Assembly (NCBI RefSeq): GCF_000379105.1
Contig: NZ_KB900609.1
Coordinates: forward strand, 4,574,544 to 4,638,543
Direction of reading: 5' to 3'
Length of the DNA: 64,000 bases
Source: Methylobacterium sp. WSM2598
GTDB lineage: Bacteria > Pseudomonadota > Alphaproteobacteria > Rhizobiales > Beijerinckiaceae
The position numbers were made by a program, and so were the translations under genes. Positions 8,484 to 16,433 of this stretch are shown piece by piece. A model generated the notes under the pieces. That model searched no databases, was not told where the DNA came from, and saw only the letters and a program-made list of their open reading frames with translations. Every line of letters starts with the position of its first letter. Positions within the stretch are counted from its first letter, which is position 1.

Positions 8484-10403
8484 ATGTGGCTTCTCAGCTC
8501 CGTTCTGCTCTGGCTGGTATTCATGTTAGGCCCCGCTGGGTCCGAGATCCTCTACGCGCGTCCTGACGGAGATCAGTCCACCTCCGGATATCTCTGGGCG
8601 GGCGAGATTATTACGGACAGTGTTCCCCTACAGGACGCCGTCGCCGCGGCAAGGGCAGCGGCAGGTTCTCGGCCGCTCGAGATCCGTCTCCTTCGCCGCT
8701 CCGGCCTCGAAGAGACGCAATACTCGCTCAATCTTGGAAAAACAGGCTTGGCTATCCGGTGGCGCGGCACCGAAGCCAACAGACTTACCATTCGAGGTCA
8801 GGTCGATAGGTCAGGAGGCACTCCCCGCGCGCTCACAACAATCGTCGGGCAGCGCTCGCTCCGAGAGATTCTCTGCAAGCCGCACGATGTCGACCTGTGC
8901 TCCGGCCCACCGCCGGATGGTCCGAAGCCGGACGGGCCGACAGGGAAGCGGCAGGACCTCCTCGAATACCTGTCTCGGGAGCTGGAGCCGGAGGCCGGAG
9001 TAACGATGCCTGACATCCGCCTTCGGCTGGACTGCGTTCTCCTCTGGGAGGCCGCCTTCGTCGACCTCCGGGACCTCGGGTTCCGCGAATGCTGGCTCGC
9101 GGCCGTCGCTGCCTATGCCTCATCGAATATCGGCCTACATGGATCGCTGATTGATGGAGGGTCCTACGCCTTTGCTGCCATCGCAAGGAAAGGCCACCCG
9201 GAGACCGCACACACTTTCGAGATCACTGGGAACGTATGGCGGCAGAGTCCGGCGAGCTATCGTCCGTCCAAACGCGCCTGCGACATCCGCAACGATTGGT
9301 CCTGTCCGGTCAGCGCCTGGTCCGACATACCCTGGGCCGTGGTTCACCACTACTTCTGGAGCCCGCTGAACGGAGCACTCTTCGTCGCCAAGGACATCCT
9401 GGGCAATGTGCGAATCGCCGACAACCGGGTGACCGACGCCTATAATGGCGTTCGCGTCAGGCTCAGTGAGGTGTGCCTCGAGAACCCGAACTGCCGGGAA
9501 ATCGCGAATGCCGGTTTCGAGATCACCGGCAACAGGTTCGAGAACATCAGGGACAATGCCGTCGAGCCGGAGAGCCAAGCTACGTATTGGATCGTCAAGC
9601 ACAACACCATCATAAACAATTACGCCCCGATCTCGACGGACGGGGTTGCAGGCCACGATGTCTTTGTCTTTGGAAACGTCTTCGCCCTTGATGATGCGCC
9701 TGGATCAAAATGCACGAACGATGGTTGGGTGGGCAGCAGGCAGTTCCGGCCCATCCTGGGGGCACGGGGGCGCTGGAGTGCCGACATGGCCGAAGGTGAC
9801 GATGCGAGCTGCTCGACGCACATGCTGGGTACCGTCATCAAGATGGGGACGTATGACGATCTGCCGGACGGACCCGTCCTGGACCGCCTCTTCTTCTTCA
9901 ACAACAGCGTGAGAACCAGAAGTCCCCTCTTCCGCGGGAGCCCGGGGCCGCCGATCACGAGCTACAACAATCTGGTCGAATTCATCGGGTGCGGAGCGAA
10001 CGGCCCTCGCGCATGCCGGCAGGCGGACTACGACGACCCGTCCTGTGCCGGACAAGACGTGTGGACGCGCGATGGTCAGTCCATTTTCGCCAAGTGCTTT
10101 GCGGTTGAAGGACGGCCCGATCGGCACTTCTGGCACCTGATGCGTTTCAACGCCTACAACCGCGCGCCTGGTCCAGAGCTTGATGCGATCGATCGGGACC
10201 GCGTCGCAATTCCGGCGGGTGGCACCCTCGGGAATGCTGGCTGCGGCTTAGCGTACGCGGATGGCGATCTCACGTGTCTTGACTCCCCCGGGCCCATTGG
10301 CGCCGTGCTGCCGGACGGCCAGCGCTTCGACCTCGCTCTTCCGTTCCGCTTTCCTTTCACCAAGGTGCTTCTTTTCCTGAACGGGATCGCAGCGCCGAAA
10401 TAG
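8484..10403 (+). CDS. Secreted beta-helix-like protein of unknown function
   Basis: 639 residues. The first ~22 residues (MWLLSSVLLWLVFMLGPAGS) are a signal peptide. From about residue 230 onward, short repeats resembling right-handed parallel beta-helix rungs occur, such as FEITGNVW, VRIADNRVTDAYNGV, FEITGNRFENIRDNAV and WIVKHNTIINNYAP, as in pectate-lyase-fold proteins. There are many cysteines, suiting an extracytoplasmic disulfide-stabilised protein. No polysaccharide-lyase catalytic triad could be assigned. The start follows GGAGGG by seven bases; the upstream in-frame extension overlaps an IS remnant and is rejected. It lies in an IS-scarred patch and was probably acquired laterally. 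Substrate unknown; carbohydrate binding or cleavage is a guess from the fold. Confidence 0.65.
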   Translation: MWLLSSVLLWLVFMLGPAGSEILYARPDGDQSTSGYLWAGEIITDSVPLQDAVAAARAAAGSRPLEIRLLRRSGLEETQYSLNLGKTGLAIRWRGTEANRLTIRGQVDRSGGTPRALTTIVGQRSLREILCKPHDVDLCSGPPPDGPKPDGPTGKRQDLLEYLSRELEPEAGVTMPDIRLRLDCVLLWEAAFVDLRDLGFRECWLAAVAAYASSNIGLHGSLIDGGSYAFAAIARKGHPETAHTFEITGNVWRQSPASYRPSKRACDIRNDWSCPVSAWSDIPWAVVHHYFWSPLNGALFVAKDILGNVRIADNRVTDAYNGVRVRLSEVCLENPNCREIANAGFEITGNRFENIRDNAVEPESQATYWIVKHNTIINNYAPISTDGVAGHDVFVFGNVFALDDAPGSKCTNDGWVGSRQFRPILGARGRWSADMAEGDDASCSTHMLGTVIKMGTYDDLPDGPVLDRLFFFNNSVRTRSPLFRGSPGPPITSYNNLVEFIGCGANGPRACRQADYDDPSCAGQDVWTRDGQSIFAKCFAVEGRPDRHFWHLMRFNAYNRAPGPELDAIDRDRVAIPAGGTLGNAGCGLAYADGDLTCLDSPGPIGAVLPDGQRFDLALPFRFPFTKVLLFLNGIAAPK

Positions 10404-10534
10404 CGGTCAGGCATCGGTCGGCACCTGCGATGCACGGAGCAGAGCGCCCTGCGTCTACACTCCGCCGTCGCATCATTGGCGAACCGGGATCGCGAGGCGG
10501 TTTGGGACGGCTGTCCGGGAGGGGGATGATGGCT

Positions 10535-10999
10535 ATGTCAATGCGGAGCACTGCCGTCGCGGTGACCTTCATATCCTTCCTGACTGGAGCGCGCGCAATG
10601 GCCGAGGATGGACTTGTCACGCTGAGGAGTGCCTTCGGACCGGCCGAGACGATGGCCCGACTTGAGGCAGCGGTGAAGGCCAGGGGGATGATCGTCTTCG
10701 CCCATATCGACCACGCGGCCGCCGCGACCGGCGCTGGCATGGCTCTTCGTCCCACCGATCTGTTGATCTTCGGCGCGGCCAAGGGAGGCACGCCGCTGAT
10801 GCAGTCCGTGCAGACGATCGGGATAGACCTTCCGCTCAAGGCTCTGGTCTGGCAGGACGAGACCGGGACGACGTTCCTCACGTACAATGAACCTGCGTAC
10901 TTGGCCCGCCGCCACGGGCTTGGCGCTTCCGTGGACGCGGTCGTTGGCGCGATGTCGAGCGCGCTGGAGGAGATCGCGACGTCGACCACATGCGATTGA
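10535..10999 (+). CDS. Secreted DUF302 protein
   Basis: 154 residues. An N-terminal signal peptide (about 1-22, ending ARAMA) precedes a DUF302 domain: TMARLEAAVKARGMIVFAHIDHAAAA, LIFGAAKGGTPLMQSVQTIGIDLPLKALVWQDE and TFLTYNEPAYLARRHGL match the family's helix-strand pattern. DUF302 proteins are small, often exported and of unknown function. Four ATGs cluster at the start; ATG 10535 gives the best spacing (nine bases) to GGGAGGGGG. It follows the beta-helix gene by 131 bp on the same strand and may share its transcript. Confidence 0.75.
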   Translation: MSMRSTAVAVTFISFLTGARAMAEDGLVTLRSAFGPAETMARLEAAVKARGMIVFAHIDHAAAATGAGMALRPTDLLIFGAAKGGTPLMQSVQTIGIDLPLKALVWQDETGTTFLTYNEPAYLARRHGLGASVDAVVGAMSSALEEIATSTTCD

Positions 11000-11334
11000 A
11001 GGGCCGTCACGCGCTTCCGGTCTCGCCTGGGAGGTCTTCCCGACTGGAGCGGCATCAGGCGCGACGAGAGGGCGGTGAACCGCACCGAGCGCCGTGCCTG
11101 CACCGGAGGCGGCCCTCTCAGGGCGCGCGGTTCCAGGGTGCGAGGAGGTCTCGCGGCCGCGGTGCGCACGCCCGCCTCTTGGTGCGCCCATCCCCGATGC
11201 ACTCTCGCCGATGAGTGTCGACATCACGTGCGTCCCACGGCGCTGCGTGACCGCATCGCCTCTACCCGGAAGATCGTGGCGCGTTGCGGAGAGGATGCGC
11301 GGGTGCCTCGTCGATGTCCTGGCCGTACGAGCGG
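11000..11334. other. Convergent intergenic region
   Basis: 335 bp between the DUF302 gene and the end of the LysR gene. No gene-like frame with a ribosome binding site and no convincing terminator hairpin was seen. Confidence 0.4.
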
Positions 11335-12189
11335 TCAGCCCGCCAGCCGGTCGAGCAGGTGATCGAGCAGCGCTCGCAGGCGCCCGAGCCGCCTCAGATC
11401 GCGGTGGTAGCCCACGAACGTGTCGCGGCACGGCGGCGCCTCGCCCAAGTCGAGCGCGACGAGACCGGGAGTGGCGTCACCGAGCGGGCGCGGCAGGACA
11501 GCGACGCCCGCTCCTTCTCGGCACAGCTGCGCCTGGACCTCGCGGTTGTTGCTGCGGAACGCGACTCGCGCATTCGGCAGCATTCGCCGGAGCCACACCG
11601 CGTCGGGCATCTCAGCGAACGCCGCGTCCATCGTGATGGTCCGCGTGCCGGAGCCGTCCCCCGCAACCGGCAGTGTCGTGCCGCGTGCTCCGTAGACCCC
11701 GTAGCGGACCGTCAGCAGGCGGCGCGAGATCACCTCGGGCTCGTCGAACCGGGTGATTCGGAACACGAGGTCAGCTTCCCGCCGCGGGAGGCTGTAGAGC
11801 CGCGCATCCGTCAGCAACTCGATCTCCACGTCCGGGTGGTGGTGCCCGAACGTGGCCAGGGCCGGTGCCAGCAAGGTTCTGCCGAACCAATCCGACGATG
11901 ACAAGCGAAGCGAACCCGCGAGCGTCCCGGGCCGACCGGCGAGTTGCCGCTCGATGGCGAGCGCCTCCTCCTCCATGCGCTCGGCATGGGCGAGCAGAAC
12001 CTCGCCCTCGTCGGTCAGCACGAACCCGTCCGCCGTGCGCTGGAACAAGGCATGACCGATCGCGGCTTCGAGCGCGCGAAGGCGCCGGCCCATGGTGGGC
12101 TGAGTGCTCCCGACCGCGCGGGCGCCCGCACCGAGCGTGCCGGCCCGGGCGATCGCGAGGAAGATCCGCAAGTCGCTCCACTCGATCAC
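11335..12189 (-). CDS. LysR-family transcriptional regulator
   Basis: 284 residues from the GTG of VIEWSDLRIFLAI. The N-terminal winged helix (about 1-60) contains AGTLGAGARAVGSTQPTMGRRLRALE; the periplasmic-binding-protein-like effector domain follows (about 88-280). The frame is open to ATGs at 12246 and 12300, but those additions do not look like LysR sequence and the last one overlaps the divergent gene. The effector region lacks features that name a ligand. The gene is divergent from a quinone oxidoreductase with 101 bp between them, the classic arrangement for a LysR protein controlling its neighbour. Confidence 0.85.
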   Translation of the reverse strand: MIEWSDLRIFLAIARAGTLGAGARAVGSTQPTMGRRLRALEAAIGHALFQRTADGFVLTDEGEVLLAHAERMEEEALAIERQLAGRPGTLAGSLRLSSSDWFGRTLLAPALATFGHHHPDVEIELLTDARLYSLPRREADLVFRITRFDEPEVISRRLLTVRYGVYGARGTTLPVAGDGSGTRTITMDAAFAEMPDAVWLRRMLPNARVAFRSNNREVQAQLCREGAGVAVLPRPLGDATPGLVALDLGEAPPCRDTFVGYHRDLRRLGRLRALLDHLLDRLAG

Positions 12190-12290
12190 GGTCGCGATCA
12201 GCCATACAATTGCGTCTGAGCAGCGTGCAGTATCGTTCGTTCCCATTCGCCTGTGAATGCTCGATCGTCGACTCATCACAGGAGATCGCC

Positions 12291-13313
12291 ATGAGCTCAC
12301 CCGCCACCATGAGAGCAGCCGTGGTCGAGAGCCACGGGGCGCCGTTCCGCATCGCCACGATCAGCCGGCCCGAGCCCGGCCCGGGCCAAGTCCTGGTGCG
12401 TGTCGCGGCCAGTGGCGTGAACCCGCTGGACCTCAAGATCCACGCGGGGACGGCCGCGCATGCGCGTCATCCCCTGCCGGCCATCCTCGGCCTCGACATG
12501 GCGGGGACGGTCGAGGCGGTCGGGCCGGGTGTGTCCGGCATGCGGGTCGGGGACGAGGTCTACGGCATGACGGGCGGCGTCGGTGGCCACCAGGGCTCGC
12601 TGGCCGAGTACCAGGTGGCGGATGCGAACCTTCTCGCCCCAAAGCCCGCGAACCTGAGCATGCGCGAGGCCGCGTCCCTGCCGCTCGTCGCGATCACGGC
12701 CTGGGAAGGTCTCGTCGATCGGGCCCGTGTCGGCTCCGGTCAGCTTGTCTTGGTGCACGGGGGTGCCGGCGGGGTCGGGCAGGCCGCCGTGCAGATCGCG
12801 CGGGCGTTCGGGGCGGAGGTGTTCGCGACCGGATCCGGCGTGAATCGGTCCGTGATCACGCGGCTGGGCGCGACCTTCATCGATTACCGAAGCGAGACCG
12901 TTGCCGACTACGTCGAACGACACACGGCCGGAAGAGGGTTCGATCTGGTTTACGACACCGTGGGTGGCGCGACGCTCGACGCATCCTTCGAGGCGGTCCG
13001 GCGCTTCGGCCACGTGGTCAGCGCGCTGGGCTGGGGCAAACACGCCCTGGCGCCCCTTTCCTTCAAAGCCGGCACCTACTCGGGGGTTTTCACGCTTCTG
13101 CCGCTGCTCACGGGGGAGGGCCGAGCGCAGCACGGTGAGATCTTGCGCGCGGTGACACAGTTCGTCGAGGCCGGCCGGATTTCCCCTCGTCTCGACGCCC
13201 ATGTCTTCGAATTTGACATGATCGACGCGGCGTACCGCGCGGTCGCGACGGGTGCCTCGAACGGCAAGGTCGTGGTGAGCATGGATCGTGCTGCCCCGCT
13301 CGGCCCTCGGTGA
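12291..13313 (+). CDS. Zinc-free MDR quinone oxidoreductase family protein
   Basis: 340 residues of the medium-chain dehydrogenase/reductase family, quinone oxidoreductase branch. The N-terminal GroES-like domain includes GVNPLDLKIHAG and ILGLDMAGTVEAVGPGV; the Rossmann domain has the NADPH motif VHGGAGGVGQAAVQIA at about residues 156-171. Catalytic and structural zinc cysteines of alcohol dehydrogenases are missing, fitting the QOR branch. It would reduce quinones or enones with NADPH in the cytosol. CAGGAGATC precedes the ATG. The divergent LysR gene is the likely regulator. Confidence 0.87.
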   Translation: MSSPATMRAAVVESHGAPFRIATISRPEPGPGQVLVRVAASGVNPLDLKIHAGTAAHARHPLPAILGLDMAGTVEAVGPGVSGMRVGDEVYGMTGGVGGHQGSLAEYQVADANLLAPKPANLSMREAASLPLVAITAWEGLVDRARVGSGQLVLVHGGAGGVGQAAVQIARAFGAEVFATGSGVNRSVITRLGATFIDYRSETVADYVERHTAGRGFDLVYDTVGGATLDASFEAVRRFGHVVSALGWGKHALAPLSFKAGTYSGVFTLLPLLTGEGRAQHGEILRAVTQFVEAGRISPRLDAHVFEFDMIDAAYRAVATGASNGKVVVSMDRAAPLGPR

Positions 13314-13492
13314 GCACGCAGAACTGACTTCTCGTGGCGCATAGCCGAACCAGCCGAGCGCAAACTTCTGACCCGAAGCGGCCCCTCGCGGCCAATATCC
13401 GGAGTGTCCGGTTACGAAGGTTTTCCCGACATTCGATTTCCTGACGAGGTTCCCCGCGACTGACCGCTGCGGGGGCTCTGGCGTCAAGCGCG

Positions 13493-13729
13493 TCAGCGTC
13501 GGACGACCGTCAGCGGCTGTGCGTATGCCCCACGGCGGACGCCAGTTCCGGAACAAAGATGTGCGGCACATGTGCGACTGAGGTGGCAATCCCTCTCGTG
13601 ACCAGCAGCCGAACAACCGTAAGCACGCACCTCATACCTGGAGCACATGGTTGATTGCATTGTGCGCCGCACCATCGCACAAAACTCGTGCACAGCCGCG
13701 ATGGCGTCGCGGCGGTGCATACCCTCCAT
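13493..13729 (-). CDS. Possible small protein
   Basis: A 78-codon frame whose ATG is preceded at eight bases by AGGGAGG, an excellent ribosome binding site. The first ~33 residues (MEGMHRRDAIAAVHEFCAMV, then RRTMQSTMC) look helical and protein-like; the C-terminal half is less convincing. No family recognised. It is divergent from the phasin gene region. Confidence 0.3.
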   Translation of the reverse strand: MEGMHRRDAIAAVHEFCAMVRRTMQSTMCSRYEVRAYGCSAAGHERDCHLSRTCAAHLCSGTGVRRGAYAQPLTVVRR

Positions 13730-14041
13730 GGGCGTGTCCTCCCTAGATTTCGGGCTGTCCGCGAGGGCGGCCCTTTTTGACTCGCTCGGCAGGAACGCGC
13801 TCAAAATCCGATTTTGCTTATTTATCAGATTGTTACAGCATGTACCGAGCCAGGTTGGCACGTCCATGCACTGGTCGGCCAGCATGTCATAACCCACCGT
13901 CCCGTCGTCCTGAGCGCATCGTCGCCTCTGCCCTTATCTCTTTTGGACTAATCCGAAAGGTCGAGTTGCGCGTCATTGTGCACTGCACCATTTTTATTGC
14001 ACCGTACAAGAAGGCGGTGAGTACCACCGTGGAGAAGCGTC
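13730..14041 (+). other. Regulatory region upstream of the phasin gene
   Basis: AT-rich compared with its surroundings. It contains a perfect palindrome AAAATC-C-GATTTT at about 13801-13813 and a PhaR-like site near 13979. No coding capacity with a good ribosome binding site on the plus strand. Confidence 0.4.
13977..14003 (+). promoter_or_regulatory. Candidate PhaR operator
   Basis: TGCACTGCA (13979-13987), a perfect palindrome around one base, followed by TTGCACC (13997-14003), 39-63 bp before the phasin start. PhaR repressors of alphaproteobacteria bind TGC/GCA-rich palindromes in phasin promoters. No phaR gene is in this window. Confidence 0.45.
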
Positions 14042-14392
14042 ATGGCAAACCAGAACCCCATCGAGATCCCTGCCCAGCTGCGCGACTTCGCCGAGAAGAG
14101 CGTGTCGCAGGTCCAGCAGGCCGTCACCGCCTTCTTCCAGAACACCCGCAAGGCGAACGAGACCGTCCAGTCCTCGTTCAAGAGCGCCCAGCTCCCGGTC
14201 AGCGTGGCTTACACCCGCAGCCTCGATTTCGCTGAGCAGAACGCCAACGCTGCCTTCGAGGCCACCCAAAAGGTCGTCCGCGCCCGCGGTCTGCAAGAGG
14301 CCGGCAAGATCCAGGCGGAGTACGTCCGCGCTCAGCTCGAGGCTTTCCAGGTCCAGGCCAAGGAACTCTATTCCGTCGCTAAGGCTGCGTAA
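14042..14392 (+). CDS. phaP: Phasin
   Basis: 116 residues, alpha-helical and amphipathic throughout, of the Phasin family that coats PHB granules. IPAQLRDFAEKSVSQVQQAV at residues 9-28 and SLDFAEQNANAAFEATQKVVRA in the middle match the second phasin at 44890-45312 closely in layout. Phasins limit granule size and stop other proteins from binding. GTGGAGAAG provides the ribosome binding site. The candidate PhaR operator upstream suggests repression until granules form. A GC-rich hairpin follows the stop codon. Confidence 0.88.
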   Translation: MANQNPIEIPAQLRDFAEKSVSQVQQAVTAFFQNTRKANETVQSSFKSAQLPVSVAYTRSLDFAEQNANAAFEATQKVVRARGLQEAGKIQAEYVRAQLEAFQVQAKELYSVAKAA

Positions 14393-14405
14393 CCTGATTT
14401 GATTA

Positions 14406-14440
14406 GCCGGAGCCCGCGCTATTTCAGACGCGCGGGCCGG
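14406..14440 (+). terminator. Hairpin after the phasin gene
   Basis: GCCCGCG / CGCGGGC arms around a 12-14-base loop, 14 bp beyond the phasin stop. No T-tract. It separates the phasin gene from the next one. Confidence 0.5.
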
Positions 14441-14514
14441 CCCTGACGAGAGGGAGCGGTAATATGGCAGCGCGACGCGGGAGGCGTTCACCGGAAGTGC
14501 AACGGAGAAGCCCC

Positions 14515-15120
14515 ATGAACGAGGTCATGGCCGCTGACGCGCCGATCCTCAATGCTGGGGACGGGCAGGCTGTCCTCCCGCAGGGCAATGGCGACCAGAG
14601 TGGCGATCAGACGTTGCTTGAGTCTGTCCCTGCCAATGAGCCCGAGCCGTTGTCCCCACTGGAAGGGGCCAATGAGGACCTCGTGCCGGATGACGCCCGA
14701 CTTGATGGTGATGAACCTGCAAGTACGCTTGAGAGTGCCACACCTGAGCCGGAACCGGTCGCGGTTTACGCGGCTGCAGTAAGCGCGCCAGAGATTTCGG
14801 ATGAGCTCACCACATCAGGATCGGCAGCGAGCGAGCACGCTGGTGCTGATGCCAGCGCTTTTGCTGAACCATCAACTGCTCGGGCGAGCACATATTCGAC
14901 GGCTGCTCGATTGCTAGAGAAGATCAGCGCGCAGCATAGCATCTGGGTGTCGTACGTACAGGACGAGCTGGGAGCTAAGCTCGCGTACGGCCGCGTTCTC
15001 GCGAAGTCTCAGACGCCCGTTGATATAATGCTGGTGACGAACGCTGAGTGCAGTCGTTCATTTGTTGCGGCAAACAATCTGATGACTGCGTTCATATTGG
15101 AAAGCTTAAGGGCTTCTTGA
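14515..15120 (+). CDS. Phasin-like protein with acidic N-terminal half
   Basis: 201 residues in two parts. Residues 1-125 are low-complexity, rich in Ala, Glu, Asp and Pro and probably disordered. Residues 126-201 (AARLLEKISAQHSIWVSYVQ and onward to NLMTAFILESL) form an amphipathic helical domain laid out like the phasin core. CGGAGAAG is well placed before the ATG. It lies 122 bp after phaP on the same strand, which supports a granule-associated role, but I infer this from context and helix pattern, not from a clear family signature. Confidence 0.55.
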   Translation: MNEVMAADAPILNAGDGQAVLPQGNGDQSGDQTLLESVPANEPEPLSPLEGANEDLVPDDARLDGDEPASTLESATPEPEPVAVYAAAVSAPEISDELTTSGSAASEHAGADASAFAEPSTARASTYSTAARLLEKISAQHSIWVSYVQDELGAKLAYGRVLAKSQTPVDIMLVTNAECSRSFVAANNLMTAFILESLRAS

Positions 15121-15184
15121 GCGACATGTGCCGTTAGGCTGATTACGGAATCGTGGCGTCAAGCTACTGCAAAAGAGGCATATC

Positions 15185-15328
15185 ATGAAGCCGTCCGTTA
15201 GAGCGCTCATCAAGTGTCGCGTGCTGCGCGATCTGGATTGCGCGCTGACCTACCGCAATCTAGAGAGAGTGGCGATCTTGCTTGGACGTCAACTCTGGCT
15301 CGATGAGTACGGCTCCGCTGCAGCATAG
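15185..15328 (+). CDS. Small hypothetical protein, 47 residues
   Basis: Begins MKPSVRALIKCRVLRDLDCA and ends DEYGSAAA. GAGG sits seven bases before the ATG. It is mildly basic, mixed helical and has two cysteines. No family recognised. Position 64 bp after the phasin-like gene suggests the same transcript. Confidence 0.35.
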   Translation: MKPSVRALIKCRVLRDLDCALTYRNLERVAILLGRQLWLDEYGSAAA

Positions 15329-15496
15329 TGGCTCACCACACAAGCTGGGTAGGCCGACGTTAGCTGATCGAGTGGCAAGCCGTTCGTGAGAGTTGCCGGT
15401 ACGCTCAGATTCTCGAGCGGTTCGTACGACGCGCACACTGAGCGCTGCATGATCGCGGCACACTCAGCTGGGAAACGGTCCGTCTTGACCTCACCG

Positions 15497-15751
15497 ATGA
15501 GCGGCTACTCCCCGGCGAGACTCGGCCAGCTGCATCGGAGCCCGGGCTTCCAAAAGGCGCTGGCATCACACGAACTCAACACGGGTCTGACTAAGCGCCA
15601 GCTTTCTAGGAGGCACCTGCGGAGTAACCTGCACAACCCGTTCTCACCTCGTCGGAAGGAGGCGCTCACACTCCGCCTGTCGCTCGTCTCGACGCTCCTG
15701 ATGCTGATTGCGGCGGCGATCGCGATCGTCGGCATTGCCCTGGCCGGGTAA
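15497..15751 (+). CDS. Possible tail-anchored small membrane protein
   Basis: 84 residues from MSGYSPARLG: a basic soluble part (many Arg, Lys, His) and one C-terminal membrane helix (LSLVSTLLMLIAAAIAIVGI, about 60-79) that ends at the C-terminus. The frame is open upstream to 15386. No strong ribosome binding site is seen at either start, which keeps confidence low. Family unknown. Confidence 0.35.
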   Translation: MSGYSPARLGQLHRSPGFQKALASHELNTGLTKRQLSRRHLRSNLHNPFSPRRKEALTLRLSLVSTLLMLIAAAIAIVGIALAG

Positions 15752-15905
15752 GAGCTGTTTGCAGCTTGGCTGCCGGCGAACTCACCCGTGATAAGGTGAA
15801 CCCCATTTTACCTGTCCACGCCCATCTCGCGCTCCACTGCCGCGCTCGATCTTAGGGCATGACACGCCGCCGACGTTTCGGCCTTCAAACTTGGGAGTAC
15901 GATTT

Positions 15906-16052
15906 ATGTCTACAATTCAGGCCGTGATTCCTGTCGTGTTCCATCTGTTTGCAGTTTTAATCATGACTGCTGCCACTTTTATGGCTACGGCGTGGCAATC
16001 ATGGCCGCAGGATCATAAAAATTCTTTTCATGTGGGCGTTGAATCAGTCTAA
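15906..16052 (+). CDS. Single-span membrane micropeptide, 48 residues
   Basis: Encodes MSTIQAVIPVVFHLFAVLIM then TAATFMATAWQSWPQ and a short polar tail: one or two short hydrophobic helices and little else. GGGAG lies eight bases before the ATG. AT-rich codon use differs from the surrounding genes. No family recognised. The clean hydrophobic core and well-placed ribosome binding site favour a real gene. Confidence 0.45.
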   Translation: MSTIQAVIPVVFHLFAVLIMTAATFMATAWQSWPQDHKNSFHVGVESV

Positions 16053-16214
16053 GCTCGGCCGCGGCCAATCCAATGGGCGCTCGTCAGGGGTGCCTCGAGA
16101 AAGCGGGCGTGAGGGATGGGCTGGTGGGGTTTCCCGCGGCAGTGTCACGGGAACTGGAACGCGCGGTCGCAGGATCGGCCTGTCGAGGCGTGTCTCAGAG
16201 CCGGACTCGAAAGT

Positions 16215-16380
16215 TCACGTCAGGTAGCAGTACCTTGCGAGCCGTCGTGACATCGGCGTGATGCTGGCAATGAGAGCCCTGGCGGCGCAGCTCGCGGTGG
16301 TTCTCTCCCAACCCTTGGCGAGACCCTGGCCACGGCCAAGCCAGGCGAATGTTCGTTCAACATCTCGAGCTCTTGTGCCT
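16215..16380 (-). pseudogene. IS5-family transposase C-terminal remnant
   Basis: Minus-strand reading VERTFAWLGRGQGLAKGWER followed by ALIASITPMSRRLAR is the C-terminus of an IS5-group transposase. No 5' part and no terminal repeats remain. The rest of 16053-16433 holds nothing else I can identify. Confidence 0.65.
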
Positions 16381-16433
16381 GGACCTGTCGGCAGCCCCGG
16401 ATACGTGCCGGTGTATCTGCTCGACAACAATCG

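Noticed and set aside
13853..13870. TTGGCACGTCCATGCACT upstream of phaP, resembling a sigma-54 promoter
   Set aside because: The GG and GC are nine bases apart instead of ten and it lies about 175 bp from the gene.
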